NCBI RefSeq assembly: GCF_009908315.1 | Contig: NZ_JAAATW010000003.1 | Location: 434,001-498,000, forward strand | Origin: Paragemmobacter ruber | GTDB taxonomy: Bacteria > Pseudomonadota > Alphaproteobacteria > Rhodobacterales > Rhodobacteraceae | Reading direction: 5' to 3' | DNA: 64,000 bases | Part shown: piece after piece, positions 41,129 to 50,775 of the stretch | Numbering within the stretch: the stretch's first letter is position 1 | Layout: the number at the start of each line of letters is the position of its first letter | Made by a program: the position numbers and the translations under genes | The notes under the pieces: model-generated | Seen by the model: only the letters and a program-made list of their open reading frames with translations | Databases searched by the model: none | Told to the model about the DNA's origin: nothing

Positions 41129-41434
41129 CCGCCGCAGGGTGGCCATCCGCCCCCCCTGCCCCCCCCCTCTCTCCGACGCCGGCGCAGCGCCCTTTGGCGG
41201 GCCGTGGGATGTGGGTATTTTTTCCAAGATGAAGGGGCATGGCCGTCATACTCCTGCCCCGCCGCCTTTCCAGTTGCGAGTCCGTTCCGACGGGGCGCCA
41301 GCGGCGCGTCGGGCGCGTTAACCTTAATGCCTTGTCGGGATGACGCGGGGGGAGGCGACCGACAGAGCCGGCACCCTGACCGCAAGGCCCAGACGGCGGG
41401 ACCGCAGCGGGTGGCCCTGCTTTGCCGCGAAAGG
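41129..41434. other. Intergenic region with repeat copy D
   Basis: 306 bases between convergent genes. It contains repeat copy D (41213-41234). I see no gene or strong hairpin in the remainder. Confidence 0.6.
41213..41234. repeat. Intergenic repeat copy D (inverted relative to A-C)
   Basis: Read on the minus strand it starts CTTCATCTTGG and runs into AAAAAATACCC, nearly identical to copy C. The GC-rich hairpin part is not obvious beside it. Confidence 0.65.
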
Positions 41435-42184
41435 TCAGTCCCCGTCCCGCAGCCATGCCGCGACCGTTGCGCAGAGCGGGCGGAAATAGGCCACCATCCG
41501 CCCCGGTGGATCGGCCTCGGCGCCTGCGGCCCAGGGTGCGACGCCATGGATCAGGTGGCGGTGCAGGATGACCGCCTCACCAGGCCTGCCCGGCAGTTCC
41601 ACGCGCGGGCAAGTGGCGAAGACCGCGCGCCGGGCCGCCTGATAGGCCTCGGTGATATCCGTGTCCTCTGGCGCCCCCGCCGTCATCGCCCCCGCAAGTG
41701 CCGCCCGCAGCGCCTGCCCCATGATGCGGTGGCTGCCCTCCCAGACCACCAGCGGCGCGGCCCCGGCATCCGCCCGGTTCAGCGGCAGGCCGAGGATCCA
41801 GTCATGCGGCTCCTTGACCATCCGGCGCTTCTGCGGGCCCACGGGCAAGAGCCCATCCAGATGCGCGGCATCCCGATCCCGGCGAAAGGCGAAGGATGCG
41901 GCACTTTCCCCGGGATCAGGCTGCGGATAGCCGGCCCGCGTGACCGAGATCTGCGCCGGATGCAGCGGCACCGGCGCGAGGCCCAGATCCCCCCATGGCA
42001 ACGTTACGCCGCCCAGGCTGCCATCCGCGCCGTTGGGCAGCGCGTCCAGACCCACGAACCACGTCCCACCCGCCCGCCACGCCACATCGCTTTGCGCCAC
42101 CGCGCGCGCGGCAACGGGGGCCGCCGCCGCCGCCCATCGCGCGATCCCCGCGGTCGCCACGCGCCGCCATCCCCGGTCCGACAT
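41435..42184 (-). CDS. Phytanoyl-CoA dioxygenase-like 2-oxoglutarate/Fe(II) protein
   Basis: 249 residues. The likely iron ligands are the H and D in AAHLDGLLP and the distal histidine in AVILHRHLIHGVAPW, with an arginine in the final GRMVAYFRP as 2-oxoglutarate contact. The spacing fits the PhyH-like superfamily. The substrate is unknown. It lies convergent to the ccmI-ruvX group and divergent from the Bcr/CflA gene. Confidence 0.68.
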   Translation of the reverse strand: MSDRGWRRVATAGIARWAAAAAPVAARAVAQSDVAWRAGGTWFVGLDALPNGADGSLGGVTLPWGDLGLAPVPLHPAQISVTRAGYPQPDPGESAASFAFRRDRDAAHLDGLLPVGPQKRRMVKEPHDWILGLPLNRADAGAAPLVVWEGSHRIMGQALRAALAGAMTAGAPEDTDITEAYQAARRAVFATCPRVELPGRPGEAVILHRHLIHGVAPWAAGAEADPPGRMVAYFRPLCATVAAWLRDGD

Positions 42185-42331
42185 GCCCGCTCCTTCTGCC
42201 CGCCCCTTAGCCTAGCGCTTTCCCCGGCGGGGAAAAGCCATGCGCCCCGCAGCGCCGGGCGGCCGCCACAGGTCTGGACCCCGCCTGCAAAAGCGCGTAG
42301 GCCTGCGTTTTCATTTCGCACAGGTCCTTTC

Positions 42332-43525
42332 ATGACGGATCACATCCTGCGCCCCGCGCTCATCCTCGGGCTCTTGTCCTGCATCGGTCCCTTCGCCATC
42401 GACATGTATCTGCCCGCCCTGCCCGAGATCGGGGCCGCGCTCGGCACCTCTGTTCCGGCGATGCAGACCACGATCACGGCCTATTTCATCGCCTTCGGTC
42501 TGGCGCAGCTTTTCTACGGCCCATGGGCCGATCAGGCCGGCCGCAAGCCGCCGCTCTATGCGGGGATCGCCATCTTCCTTGTGGGGTCCATCCTCTGCAC
42601 GCTGGCCCCCACGGTGGAGTGGCTGATCGCCGGCCGCTTCGTGCAGGGCCTTGGCGGGGCGGCGATGATGGTGGTCCCGCGCGCCATCATCCGTGACATG
42701 CACACCGGCCATGCCGCGACCCGGCTGATGGCCGCGGTGATGCTGGTCATTTCCGTCTCGCCCATGCTGGCGCCGCTGACCGGATCCATCCTGATGACGG
42801 TGACCGGCTGGCGGGGCATCTTCGGCGCGCTGGTGGTGGCGGGCATGGCCAGCCTTCTGGTGCTGGCCTTCGCCCAAGCCGAAACCCTGCGCCCCGAACA
42901 CCGCCAACCCTTCGACCTGAAGGCCACCCTGCGCGGCAGCCGTCATCTGCTGGGCGACCGGGTCTTCATGGGGCTCACCTTCCTCGGCGGCTTCGGCATG
43001 GCCAGCTTCTTCGTCTTCATCGCCTCGGCCAGCTTTGTCTATACGCAAAGCTTCGGGCTCTCCCCGACCGGGTTCTCCATCGCCTTCGCCATCAATGCCG
43101 TGGGGTTCTTCGCCGCCTCGCAGGCGGCGGGGACCTTGGGCCAGCGTCTGGGCGCGCGGCGGGTGATGGGCTGGGCGACGCTCGGCTTTGCTGCCAGCAC
43201 GGCGGCGCTGCTCGGCCTTGCGCTGATGGGGCTGGCCAGCCTTGCCGTCTGCGTGGCCGGGCTTTTCATCGCCAATGCCTTTCTCGGCCTGATCATCCCG
43301 ACGACGATGGTCATGGCGCTTGAGGAGCACGGCGATATGGCAGGTCTGGCCTCATCCCTTGGCGGGACGCTGCAGATGCTGGCCGGGGGGGTGATGATCG
43401 CGGCCACGGGGCCGTTCTTCGACGGCACGCCCACGCCCATGCTGGCGGCCATCGCACTGTGCGGCCTGCTTGCGCTGGGGCTGTCGCGCCTTGCGCTGGC
43501 GCGGCCTCAGCCGACCGCGGCCTGA
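42332..43525 (+). CDS. Bcr/CflA-type drug efflux MFS transporter
   Basis: 397 residues from ATG 42332, 12 membrane helices. Bcr/CflA family features are the start LGLLSCIGPFAIDMYLPALPEIGAALG, motif A as FYGPWADQAGRKPPL, and the RDMHTGHAATRLMA segment. It exports small toxic compounds with protons. The frame is open upstream across the dioxygenase-like gene, but the helix pattern fixes this start. It ends overlapping dusA tail-to-tail by 19 bases. Confidence 0.9.
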   Translation: MTDHILRPALILGLLSCIGPFAIDMYLPALPEIGAALGTSVPAMQTTITAYFIAFGLAQLFYGPWADQAGRKPPLYAGIAIFLVGSILCTLAPTVEWLIAGRFVQGLGGAAMMVVPRAIIRDMHTGHAATRLMAAVMLVISVSPMLAPLTGSILMTVTGWRGIFGALVVAGMASLLVLAFAQAETLRPEHRQPFDLKATLRGSRHLLGDRVFMGLTFLGGFGMASFFVFIASASFVYTQSFGLSPTGFSIAFAINAVGFFAASQAAGTLGQRLGARRVMGWATLGFAASTAALLGLALMGLASLAVCVAGLFIANAFLGLIIPTTMVMALEEHGDMAGLASSLGGTLQMLAGGVMIAATGPFFDGTPTPMLAAIALCGLLALGLSRLALARPQPTAA

Positions 43526-44505
43526 ACGTCCGCCCCCGGCGCCACCTCGGCCAGCGCCGCCTCCAGCACCTCCAGCCCTGCGCCGGGGCGGGCGACCCCT
43601 TCCGACAGGACGCGTCGCCAGCCCCGCGCGCCGGGGCGGCCATGGAACAGGCCCAGCATGTGCCGGGTGATCTGATGCAGCCGCCCGCCCCGCGCCAGAT
43701 GCGCCGCGATATAGGGGTGCATCGCCGCCACGACCTGCAGAGCATCCCGGCCCGGCCCATCGCCCCACAGCCCATCCGCCCCGATCAGCACCGATCCGGG
43801 ATCGTGATAGGCCGCGCGCCCGATCATCACGCCGTCCACCCCCCGCTCCAGCAGCGCCCGCGCCTGATCCAGCGACGTGATCCCGCCATTGATGCAGATC
43901 GTCAGATGGGGGAAAGCCGCTTTCATCGCCACGACCAGATCGTAATCCAGCGGCGGGATCTCGCGGTTTTCCTTGGGCGACAGACCCTGCAGCCACGCCT
44001 TGCGCGCATGGATCACGAAATGCCGCACGCCTGCCGCCGAAACCCGCTCCAGAAAATCGGGCAGCACCGCCTGCGGGTCCTGATCATCCACCCCGATGCG
44101 GCATTTCACGGTAACGGGTACCGGGCTTGCCTCCTGCATCGCGGCCACGCAATCGGCCACAAGCTGGGGCCGCTCCATTAGCACGGCCCCGAAACAGCCC
44201 GACTGCACCCGATCCGACGGGCACCCCACATTCAGGTTGATCTCGTCATAGCCATAGGGCACCGCCAACCGCACCGCCGCGCGCAACTCCTCCGGGTCCG
44301 ACCCACCCAGTTGCAGCGCCACGGGATGTTCGGCGCGGTTGAACCCCAGCAGACGGTCGCGGTCGCCATGCACCACTGCGGGGGCCGTCACCATCTCGGT
44401 GTACAGCATCGCGCGCCGCGTCATCAGCCGGTGGAAATACCGGCAGTGGCGATCCGTCCAATCCATCATGGGCGCCACCGACAGGCGGTGGGGGGGATGT
44501 TCCAT
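43507..44505 (-). CDS. dusA: tRNA-dihydrouridine synthase A
   Basis: 332 residues, a TIM barrel with FMN. DusA type is shown by SVAPMMDWTDRHCRYFHR at the start and NLNVGCPSDRVQSGCFGAVLM, where the cysteine in SGCFGA is the catalytic proton donor. It reduces uridines in the tRNA D-loop. The HARKAWLQGLSPKENREIPPL block is also DusA-specific. Confidence 0.95.
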   Translation of the reverse strand: MEHPPHRLSVAPMMDWTDRHCRYFHRLMTRRAMLYTEMVTAPAVVHGDRDRLLGFNRAEHPVALQLGGSDPEELRAAVRLAVPYGYDEINLNVGCPSDRVQSGCFGAVLMERPQLVADCVAAMQEASPVPVTVKCRIGVDDQDPQAVLPDFLERVSAAGVRHFVIHARKAWLQGLSPKENREIPPLDYDLVVAMKAAFPHLTICINGGITSLDQARALLERGVDGVMIGRAAYHDPGSVLIGADGLWGDGPGRDALQVVAAMHPYIAAHLARGGRLHQITRHMLGLFHGRPGARGWRRVLSEGVARPGAGLEVLEAALAEVAPGADVQAAVG

Positions 44506-44640
44506 GGTCCTTCACTCTCGATCCGTGGGCGGGCGCGGGTCCCGCGCGCTACCCGTGCTGCTACACCGGATCGCGCCGGGCTTCGACCGGAAATTCTGCC
44601 CCTCCCCCCGGCGCAACGCCCCTCCCCCAAATGCGAACAT

Positions 44641-44662
44641 CCCCCGGCATCGCTGCCGGGGG
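44641..44662 (-). terminator. Hairpin after the phytase-like gene
   Basis: CCCCCGGC (44641-44648) and GCCGGGGG (44655-44662) pair perfectly around a six-base loop, 28 bases past the stop at 44690. There is no T-run. Confidence 0.45.
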
Positions 44663-44689
44663 ACGCCCGTCACAGAGGTCTTGCCCCGT

Positions 44690-46876
44690 TTACTGCATTG
44701 CGCCGATCGACCAGAACAGCGTCTCGCCCGAACTGTCCGCCACGCCGTCATTGTCGGTCACGACCCAGGCCGTCCCGCCTGCATCCACGGCAAAGCCTTC
44801 CACCTTTTCCGGGATATAGCCGTTCAGCACCGCCAGATCGGGCATCAGGTCGCGCACCAGTTCCTTCGTCACCACCGGCAGCGCCCCGCCCAGTTCCGCC
44901 GGCACCATCTGCGACAGCGCCACGCGGTAGATCTTCTTCACCCCTGCCGCCGCACCGATCTGGTTGTCACGCTCCACGATATAGACCCAGTCGCCATGCA
45001 CGGTGATCTCCGACAGGCCCATCCACGCCGTCTCGGCCGCGCCGTCCGCCAGCGCATCCAGCGGGTAATGCACCGCCCCCCAGGTTTCTTCGGCCGTGTT
45101 GTAGCCCACCAGCTTCACCATGCCTGCGGGATCATCCTTCCACTCGCGCTGCACGGCCATCCACAGCCAATCCCCGGCCACCGTGATCCCCTCGAACCCA
45201 AAGCGGATCTCATGGGCCAGCAGCGCCTCGGGCAGGGCGATCTCTTCCACGATCTCGCCCGCCGCATCGACGCGGTAGATGGCATGCGGGATCAGCCGAT
45301 CGCTGCGCCCTTCCGAGGCCAGCCAGAACCCGCCCTCCCCATCCGCCGCGATCCCTTCGAGGTCGAGCTTCTGCGCCGCCTCCCCGCCGCGCGTCACCAG
45401 CCGCGCCTCGGTGATCCGCGCGGGCGTCTGGGTGGCGTCGATCGTATAGATCATCGGCATCGCGCCATAGACGCTGTCCGACACCGCATAAAGCCGCCCC
45501 GCCTGCGCCGGATCGGCCGCAAGGCCCGACAGCGCGCCCCAGCCGATCAGGCGCTCCGTCCCGGCCGAGGTGATCATCGGATAGGCCGCCACCGCGCCTT
45601 CCGCCCCCTCATAGATCATCACATGGGCGCGTACGCCACCATCCTCGACCAGATCCACCTCATTGGCCGTGACAAACAGGTTGCGCGCGGGGATCGCCAC
45701 CATCCCTTCCGGCGACACACCCGACGGCAGCAGTTGCCGCAGCACCGGCGCTGCCGGATCGGTCAGGTCATAGACCCCGATCACCGACCCCCGCTCGGAG
45801 GCGACAAAGGCCATGGGCGTGCCGCCAAAGGTCGCGATCTCCACCGATTCCAGTTCCACGCCCTTGGAACCCGACCGCGCTTCGGGATAATGCCCGATCT
45901 CGGCAATCGCACGCTCAAGGCTCGCGCCCGCCTCATGCACGACGGTGCCATCCTTGCGGAAGATCGTCCAACCCCGGCTGCCGCCTTCGTAATCACCCTC
46001 ATTCGCCACCGCGAAATGATCCGCGTCCAGCCACTTCGCCCCGTCCGGCTCGCGCAGCACGCCCGTCTGCGATGCGCTGAAATCCAGCCGCCCGTCGCGC
46101 GAATCGTCGATCCCTTCCAGATCGGTCGCGCCCGCGCTGAAATGGCTGGCCACCGCGCCATCCGCGCCGATCACCACGATGTGGTTGTTCTCCTGCAACG
46201 TCACGACGATCTCGCCGCCCGCGTTCACATCCACGAATTCGGGCTCCGGGTCTTCCCCGGCCACGGCGGCAAGCCCCACCAGTTCCACCCGCTGCAGGCC
46301 CGCGCAATCCACCGCACCCTCCACGATGGGCAGCTTCACCACGAAACCGGCCGGCATCTGCGGGATCGCGCCGTCATTCACATCCTCATCCCGCTCATTC
46401 TCGATCGCGATGGCCAGGAAACTGCCATCCGGCTCCGCCGCCACAGAATCCGGCTGCCCGCCCAGATCACATTCCGCCGTGATCGCCCGCGTCGCCAGAT
46501 CGACCGTCACCATCTTCCCCGACGGGTTCACGAAATCGGCCGACGTATTCACCGCGACAAAGGCATTGCCCCCAATGATCTTGGCCGTCGTCGGCTCGCC
46601 GCCCATGTCGATATTGCCCATGGCCTTGGGCGCGCGCGGATCGGTGATGTCGATCAGGCCCACCACACCCAGCGGGCTGTCGGTATAGATCAGCGTCATC
46701 CCGTCGGACGAGGCCGAGATGATCTCGGCGCTCGTAGGCCGCGCGCGATCCTCGCCCTCGGACATGTTGTCGGGGGTGGCAAAGGTGGCCACACGGTTGA
46801 ACGTCACGTCCGCCAGCGCGGGCATACCCGCCACCAGCGCGAGAACAGAAGTCAGACCGATAAGTTTCGAAGACAT
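44690..46876 (-). CDS. Secreted phytase-like esterase/beta-propeller protein
   Basis: 728 residues. A signal peptide ends near PALA-DVT (about residue 22). The first 430 residues look like a beta-propeller (IDITDPRAPKAMGNIDMGGEPT; YDLTDPAAPVLRQLL). The C-terminal 280 residues fit the esterase-like phytase domain (PF13449): LDLEGIAADGEGGFWLASEG and FGFEGITVAGDWLWMAVQRE. The natural substrate is unknown. It may serve phosphate scavenging in the periplasm, but no Pho-box was identified. Confidence 0.82.
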   Translation of the reverse strand: MSSKLIGLTSVLALVAGMPALADVTFNRVATFATPDNMSEGEDRARPTSAEIISASSDGMTLIYTDSPLGVVGLIDITDPRAPKAMGNIDMGGEPTTAKIIGGNAFVAVNTSADFVNPSGKMVTVDLATRAITAECDLGGQPDSVAAEPDGSFLAIAIENERDEDVNDGAIPQMPAGFVVKLPIVEGAVDCAGLQRVELVGLAAVAGEDPEPEFVDVNAGGEIVVTLQENNHIVVIGADGAVASHFSAGATDLEGIDDSRDGRLDFSASQTGVLREPDGAKWLDADHFAVANEGDYEGGSRGWTIFRKDGTVVHEAGASLERAIAEIGHYPEARSGSKGVELESVEIATFGGTPMAFVASERGSVIGVYDLTDPAAPVLRQLLPSGVSPEGMVAIPARNLFVTANEVDLVEDGGVRAHVMIYEGAEGAVAAYPMITSAGTERLIGWGALSGLAADPAQAGRLYAVSDSVYGAMPMIYTIDATQTPARITEARLVTRGGEAAQKLDLEGIAADGEGGFWLASEGRSDRLIPHAIYRVDAAGEIVEEIALPEALLAHEIRFGFEGITVAGDWLWMAVQREWKDDPAGMVKLVGYNTAEETWGAVHYPLDALADGAAETAWMGLSEITVHGDWVYIVERDNQIGAAAGVKKIYRVALSQMVPAELGGALPVVTKELVRDLMPDLAVLNGYIPEKVEGFAVDAGGTAWVVTDNDGVADSSGETLFWSIGAMQ

Positions 46877-46978
46877 GGGGAAACCGTCCTGCTTTGGGGA
46901 ACTCGCGCAAAGCCATAGGGTTCCAAGGTAACGGTCAGACGACAGTTCCGCCGCGCCTGATCCCGGAATGATCCGCCC

Positions 46979-47716
46979 TCAGCCCAGCAGTTGCGTCCCC
47001 GCCCAGACCGCGCCGATCAGCACGGGTTGATGGACCAGATAGATCGCCAGCGAATGGCGCCCCGGCCAGGCCAGCCGCCGCAGCCACGGCCCCGCCGGCA
47101 CCTGCGCCGCCCGCGCCCAGAGCCCCGCCCCCGCGGCCAGCCGCGCCACCCCCATCCCGGCCAGCAACGCGCCCAGCCAAGGAAAGACCGGCACGAAATC
47201 CACCGACAGCGGATGCGCCGCCGCCAGCCCGGTCCAGGCCAGCCAGCGGCTGTTCAACCCCTCCAGCGCCACGCTGCGATCCACCAGCACGACCGCCACC
47301 GCCAAGGCCAGCAGAACCACGCCCGGCAGCCGGATCACGGCAAGGCCCAGCAGGCTGCAGAGCGCGATGGAATGAAGGATGCCGAAATAGACAAAGGCCT
47401 GCGGAAAGGCGGCATAGGTCGCCCCTGACACCAGCACCGCCGCCGCCACCAGCTTGCCCAGCCGCCGCCAGACCCCCGGCCAGCGGATCGCACGCCCATG
47501 CGCCAGCACAAGGCTCACCCCGGCAAGGAACAGGAAAGACCCCGCCACCAGCCGCGCAAACACCGCCCATCCCCCCGTCACCGACGTGCCGGGCGGCAGA
47601 TGGCCGAACATCTCCAGATCAAAGGTGAAATGGAACACCGCCATCCCGATCAGCGCGATGGTCCGGGCAAGGTCGATCACAACCAGCCGCGTCCCCGTCT
47701 CTTCCATCCCGCCCAT
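46979..47716 (-). CDS. DUF1624 / heparan-alpha-glucosaminide N-acetyltransferase-like membrane protein
   Basis: 245 residues from ATG 47716 (GGAGAGG upstream); the longer frame to 47860 lacks similarity. About seven helices. The start RLVVIDLARTIALIGMAVFHFTFDLEMFG and the end GRHSLAIYLVHQPVLIG match the acyltransferase-like DUF1624/YeiB-type family. It probably moves acyl groups across the inner membrane. Divergent from the B12-domain gene. Confidence 0.82.
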   Translation of the reverse strand: MGGMEETGTRLVVIDLARTIALIGMAVFHFTFDLEMFGHLPPGTSVTGGWAVFARLVAGSFLFLAGVSLVLAHGRAIRWPGVWRRLGKLVAAAVLVSGATYAAFPQAFVYFGILHSIALCSLLGLAVIRLPGVVLLALAVAVVLVDRSVALEGLNSRWLAWTGLAAAHPLSVDFVPVFPWLGALLAGMGVARLAAGAGLWARAAQVPAGPWLRRLAWPGRHSLAIYLVHQPVLIGAVWAGTQLLG

Positions 47717-47932
47717 CCTTGCCTTGCCTCTCCGCTCCAGCCCTTTCTGCGGACATTCCCCGCGCCCTGCAAGCGGCGCGCAGCCCCGCGCGCGCCCCGC
47801 TGCCAACCCCTTGCTGTGACCTTGGCCCGCACCCCGGCACGACCATTCGCAGATTGACATGCGCCCCCACCTGTGGCCCCATCAGGATCAGGGAACCGGA
47901 GAGGGGCCACCACAGGCCCCCGGATTATCAAG

Positions 47933-48736
47933 ATGACATCCGATTACGCATACCACGGCCTCCCGGGGGCGCGGTCACAAAAGTCGCACACCGACCGTCG
48001 CTTCACCGCGGCCCGGGGCGATGTGGCGACCTTGGCGAGCGAGGCCCTCCAACGCGTCGCGCGCCGCGCCGTGGCCCTGCGCGAGGCGCGCGATCAGGGG
48101 GCGATCCACGATGCCGCCCGCAGCCTTGCCGAAGGCACGGATGAGGCGGCCTTCACCATGCTCGACCGGCTCGATGAGCCCAACCGCAGGCTCGACTGGT
48201 TCCTCGCCGAACGGCTCGGCCCCATCGCGCGCGAAATCGGCGCGCTGTGGAACAGCGAAGACATCTCCGCCCCGCAGGCCATGACCGCCGCATCGCGCAT
48301 CTATTCCTACCTGCGCTACCGCCACCGCCCCGGCACGATCCCCGATCACGGCCTGCGCAAATCCGCGACCTTCGCGCTGGTGCCGGGCGACATGCACACC
48401 GTGGCCATCGCGGCCGCCGCCGATGTGTTCCGCGCCCGTGGCTGGGATGTCACCCTCCTGATCGGCTACACCAACGAAGAACTGACCGCGCATTTCCAGA
48501 ACTCGACCGACCGCATCTTCGGCTTCGCCGCCGGATCGGCCGGGTCGCTGGAACAGCTGGGCCGCCTTGTCGTTGCCCTATCCGACCTGCGCCCCGAAGC
48601 ATCGGTCCTCCTCGCCGGCCATGTCGCTGCGGACCCTTCCCCGCTCCTTGTCCTGCCGGGCGACGATTTCCACGATGCCGAACTTGAGGCGACCGTCCAC
48701 TGGTTCGAAGCGCATACCCCCGCCCATGGCGATTGA
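47933..48736 (+). CDS. B12-binding-fold (AerR/PpaA-like) regulatory protein
   Basis: 267 residues from ATG 47933; an in-frame GTG at 47873 is a weaker option. A helical N-terminal region (about 50-140) precedes a Rossmann-like domain (about 140-260) with VPGDMHTVAIAAAADVFRARGWDVTLLIG. This resembles the B12-binding DxHxxG motif, with the glycine replaced by alanine. AerR/PpaA proteins of this group bind cobalamin or heme and modulate photosynthesis regulators, but no photosynthesis gene is near. The family assignment is by fold pattern only. Confidence 0.6.
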   Translation: MTSDYAYHGLPGARSQKSHTDRRFTAARGDVATLASEALQRVARRAVALREARDQGAIHDAARSLAEGTDEAAFTMLDRLDEPNRRLDWFLAERLGPIAREIGALWNSEDISAPQAMTAASRIYSYLRYRHRPGTIPDHGLRKSATFALVPGDMHTVAIAAAADVFRARGWDVTLLIGYTNEELTAHFQNSTDRIFGFAAGSAGSLEQLGRLVVALSDLRPEASVLLAGHVAADPSPLLVLPGDDFHDAELEATVHWFEAHTPAHGD

Positions 48737-48759
48737 CGGGGGCCACGGCCCTACGCCAG

Positions 48760-49800
48760 TCACATGGGCGCACCATCGCCCTTGCGCTCAGCCGCCCCGC
48801 CGCCATGGCGGCTCGACAGCCGACGGGGCGACACGCCATAGCGCTGCCGGAACGCCTTGGTAAAGGTGTTCGTCGCATTGAACCCGCAGCCATAGGCCAC
48901 TTCCGCCACGGGCATATCTGTCTCGGTCAGCAGCGCGCGCGCGCGTTCCAGCCGCAGCCCGTTCAGATACTGCTTGGGCGACATGCCGACATAGCGCTGG
49001 AACAACCGCTCCACCTGCCGCCGCGATACGCCCAATCCTTCCGCCAGCGCGTCGATCTCCACCCCCTGCTCAAGGTTCTCCTCGAACTGCCGGATCGCCG
49101 CCACCAGCACCGGATTGCGGATCCCCAGCGTCGAAGACAGCGACATCCGCTGCCGCAAATCCGCCGGTCGCTGCTGGCCGTGCAGGCACATCTTCAACAC
49201 CGCATCCGCCAACCTGTCCCCGTAATTCTTCGCCACGATCTCGATGAACAGGTCCGTCGCCGCCGCGCCCCCCGCGCTGGTCAGGATGCGCCCGTCGATG
49301 CAGTAAAGCTGCTCCAAGGGCCGCAGATGGGCGAAGGTCTCCATGAAGGGCGGCAGGTTCTCCCAATGCAGGGTGAAACTGCGCCCCTCCAATATCCCCG
49401 CCTTGGCCAGCGCATAGGCCCCGGTACACAGCCCCCCCACCGTGCGCCCCTGCCGCCACTGCCCGCGCACCCAATCGGCCACCTTGCGGCTGGCCGATTT
49501 TTCGGGCTCAACGCCCGCGCAGACAAAGACCATGGCCTTGGGGCGCGTCTCGCCCAAGGGGCCATCCACCTGCAGCTTCACCCCGTTCGAACAGGCCACC
49601 GCCAACCCCGTCTCCGACAGCACCTCCCATTCGAACAGCACCTGCCCCGCCAACTGGTTGGCGATCCGCAAGGGCTCGATGGCCGAGGAAAAGGCGATCA
49701 GCGAAAAGTTCGGCAACAGCACAAAGGTCATGCGCAACGGCTCGCTCACCGGCGGCACCGCCACATGGGCCACGCCCTTGGGTATGAAATTCGCCGTCAT
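48760..49800 (-). CDS. GlxA-family AraC-type transcriptional regulator
   Basis: 346 residues from ATG 49800 (GGAG upstream); ATG 49812 is an alternative. Residues about 20-190 form a DJ-1/PfpI-like domain (GGLCTGAYALAKAGIL, where the cysteine stands at the nucleophile position). The C-terminal 100 residues are AraC helix-turn-helix repeats (GVSRRQVERLFQRYVGMSPKQYL; VAYGCGFNATNTFTKAFRQRYG). Relatives such as GbdR control glycine betaine catabolism. With creatinase close by, control of methylamine or creatine use is a reasonable guess. Confidence 0.85.
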   Translation of the reverse strand: MTANFIPKGVAHVAVPPVSEPLRMTFVLLPNFSLIAFSSAIEPLRIANQLAGQVLFEWEVLSETGLAVACSNGVKLQVDGPLGETRPKAMVFVCAGVEPEKSASRKVADWVRGQWRQGRTVGGLCTGAYALAKAGILEGRSFTLHWENLPPFMETFAHLRPLEQLYCIDGRILTSAGGAAATDLFIEIVAKNYGDRLADAVLKMCLHGQQRPADLRQRMSLSSTLGIRNPVLVAAIRQFEENLEQGVEIDALAEGLGVSRRQVERLFQRYVGMSPKQYLNGLRLERARALLTETDMPVAEVAYGCGFNATNTFTKAFRQRYGVSPRRLSSRHGGGAAERKGDGAPM

Positions 49801-49818
49801 CGCCCGCTCCATCCTGCC

Positions 49819-50754
49819 TTACCCGTTCCTTCCCCCCGTCGCCCCGTCCCGCGCGCCCGCATCCTCCCGCGCCGCATAGGCCCAGTCCCGAAAGGCCTGC
49901 GCCGCCTGCATCTGCGCGCCCTCCATCAACCGCCCCGTCACCAGATGATAGCCCCAATCCTCCATCACCGACACCTCCGACAGTTGCACCAGACGCCCCG
50001 CCTCCAGATCGGGCCGGATCATCGCCAGCGGACACAGCGCCACCCCCTGCCCCGCCAGCGCCGCCGCCCTGAGCAGGTTGAAATCCTCAAACACCGCCGC
50101 CCCCGTCCGCACCTCCGCCGTCATGGGCAAAGGCACGCCCGCGCGGCGGAACCATTCCGCCCAGCCGCCCGTATCGGTGTCATGCAGCAACCCCAGCGAC
50201 AGATAATCCGAAGGCCGCTCCGCCCGCCTTCCCTGCAGCAGCGCGGGGCTGCAGACCGGCACGCTCGCCCCCGAAAGGAAGGGCTCCGCCCCCACACCCG
50301 CCCCTTCCAGCGGCCCCTTGGCAAAGACAAAGGCCAGATGCACATCGCGGTAATCCACATCCCGCCCATGCATGGCATAGATCACGCGCAACTCCACCTC
50401 CGGATGCGCCGCCCGGAACCCCGCCAGCCGCGGGATCAGCCAGCACACCGCCACCGACGGGATCGCCGCGATCACCAGTGGCCCCGCCCGCAACCCCGCC
50501 CGCGCCCGGTCGCAGGCCGCCTCCATCTCGGCCAGCGACAGGCTCACCGCCCGCGCCAGATCCTGCCCCGCAGGCAGCAGCCGCGGCCGCCCCCCCGCCC
50601 GGTCAAACAGCGGCGCGCCCAGCCATTCCTCCAGATGCCGCACCTGATGGCTGACCGCCGACTGCGTGACAAAAAGTACATCCGCCGCCGCCTTGAACGA
50701 TCCCGTCCGCACCACCGCCTCGAACGCACGCAAGGAATTCAGGGGAATCTGCAT
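49819..50754 (-). CDS. LysR-family transcriptional regulator (probable creatinase regulator)
   Basis: 311 residues from ATG 50754, the normal LysR length. The N-terminal winged helix (SLRAFEAVVRTGSFKAAADVLFVTQSAVSHQVRHLEEWLG) and the substrate-binding domain are complete; the IPSVAVCWLIPRL and GRDVDYRDVHLAFVF blocks are GcvA-like. It is divergent from creatinase over 118 bases containing a TGAGA/TCTCA site. It lies 18 bases before the GlxA-type gene and may be cotranscribed with it. Confidence 0.9.
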   Translation of the reverse strand: MQIPLNSLRAFEAVVRTGSFKAAADVLFVTQSAVSHQVRHLEEWLGAPLFDRAGGRPRLLPAGQDLARAVSLSLAEMEAACDRARAGLRAGPLVIAAIPSVAVCWLIPRLAGFRAAHPEVELRVIYAMHGRDVDYRDVHLAFVFAKGPLEGAGVGAEPFLSGASVPVCSPALLQGRRAERPSDYLSLGLLHDTDTGGWAEWFRRAGVPLPMTAEVRTGAAVFEDFNLLRAAALAGQGVALCPLAMIRPDLEAGRLVQLSEVSVMEDWGYHLVTGRLMEGAQMQAAQAFRDWAYAAREDAGARDGATGGRNG

Positions 50755-50775
50755 CAAAGACACCCATCCGTCGAA

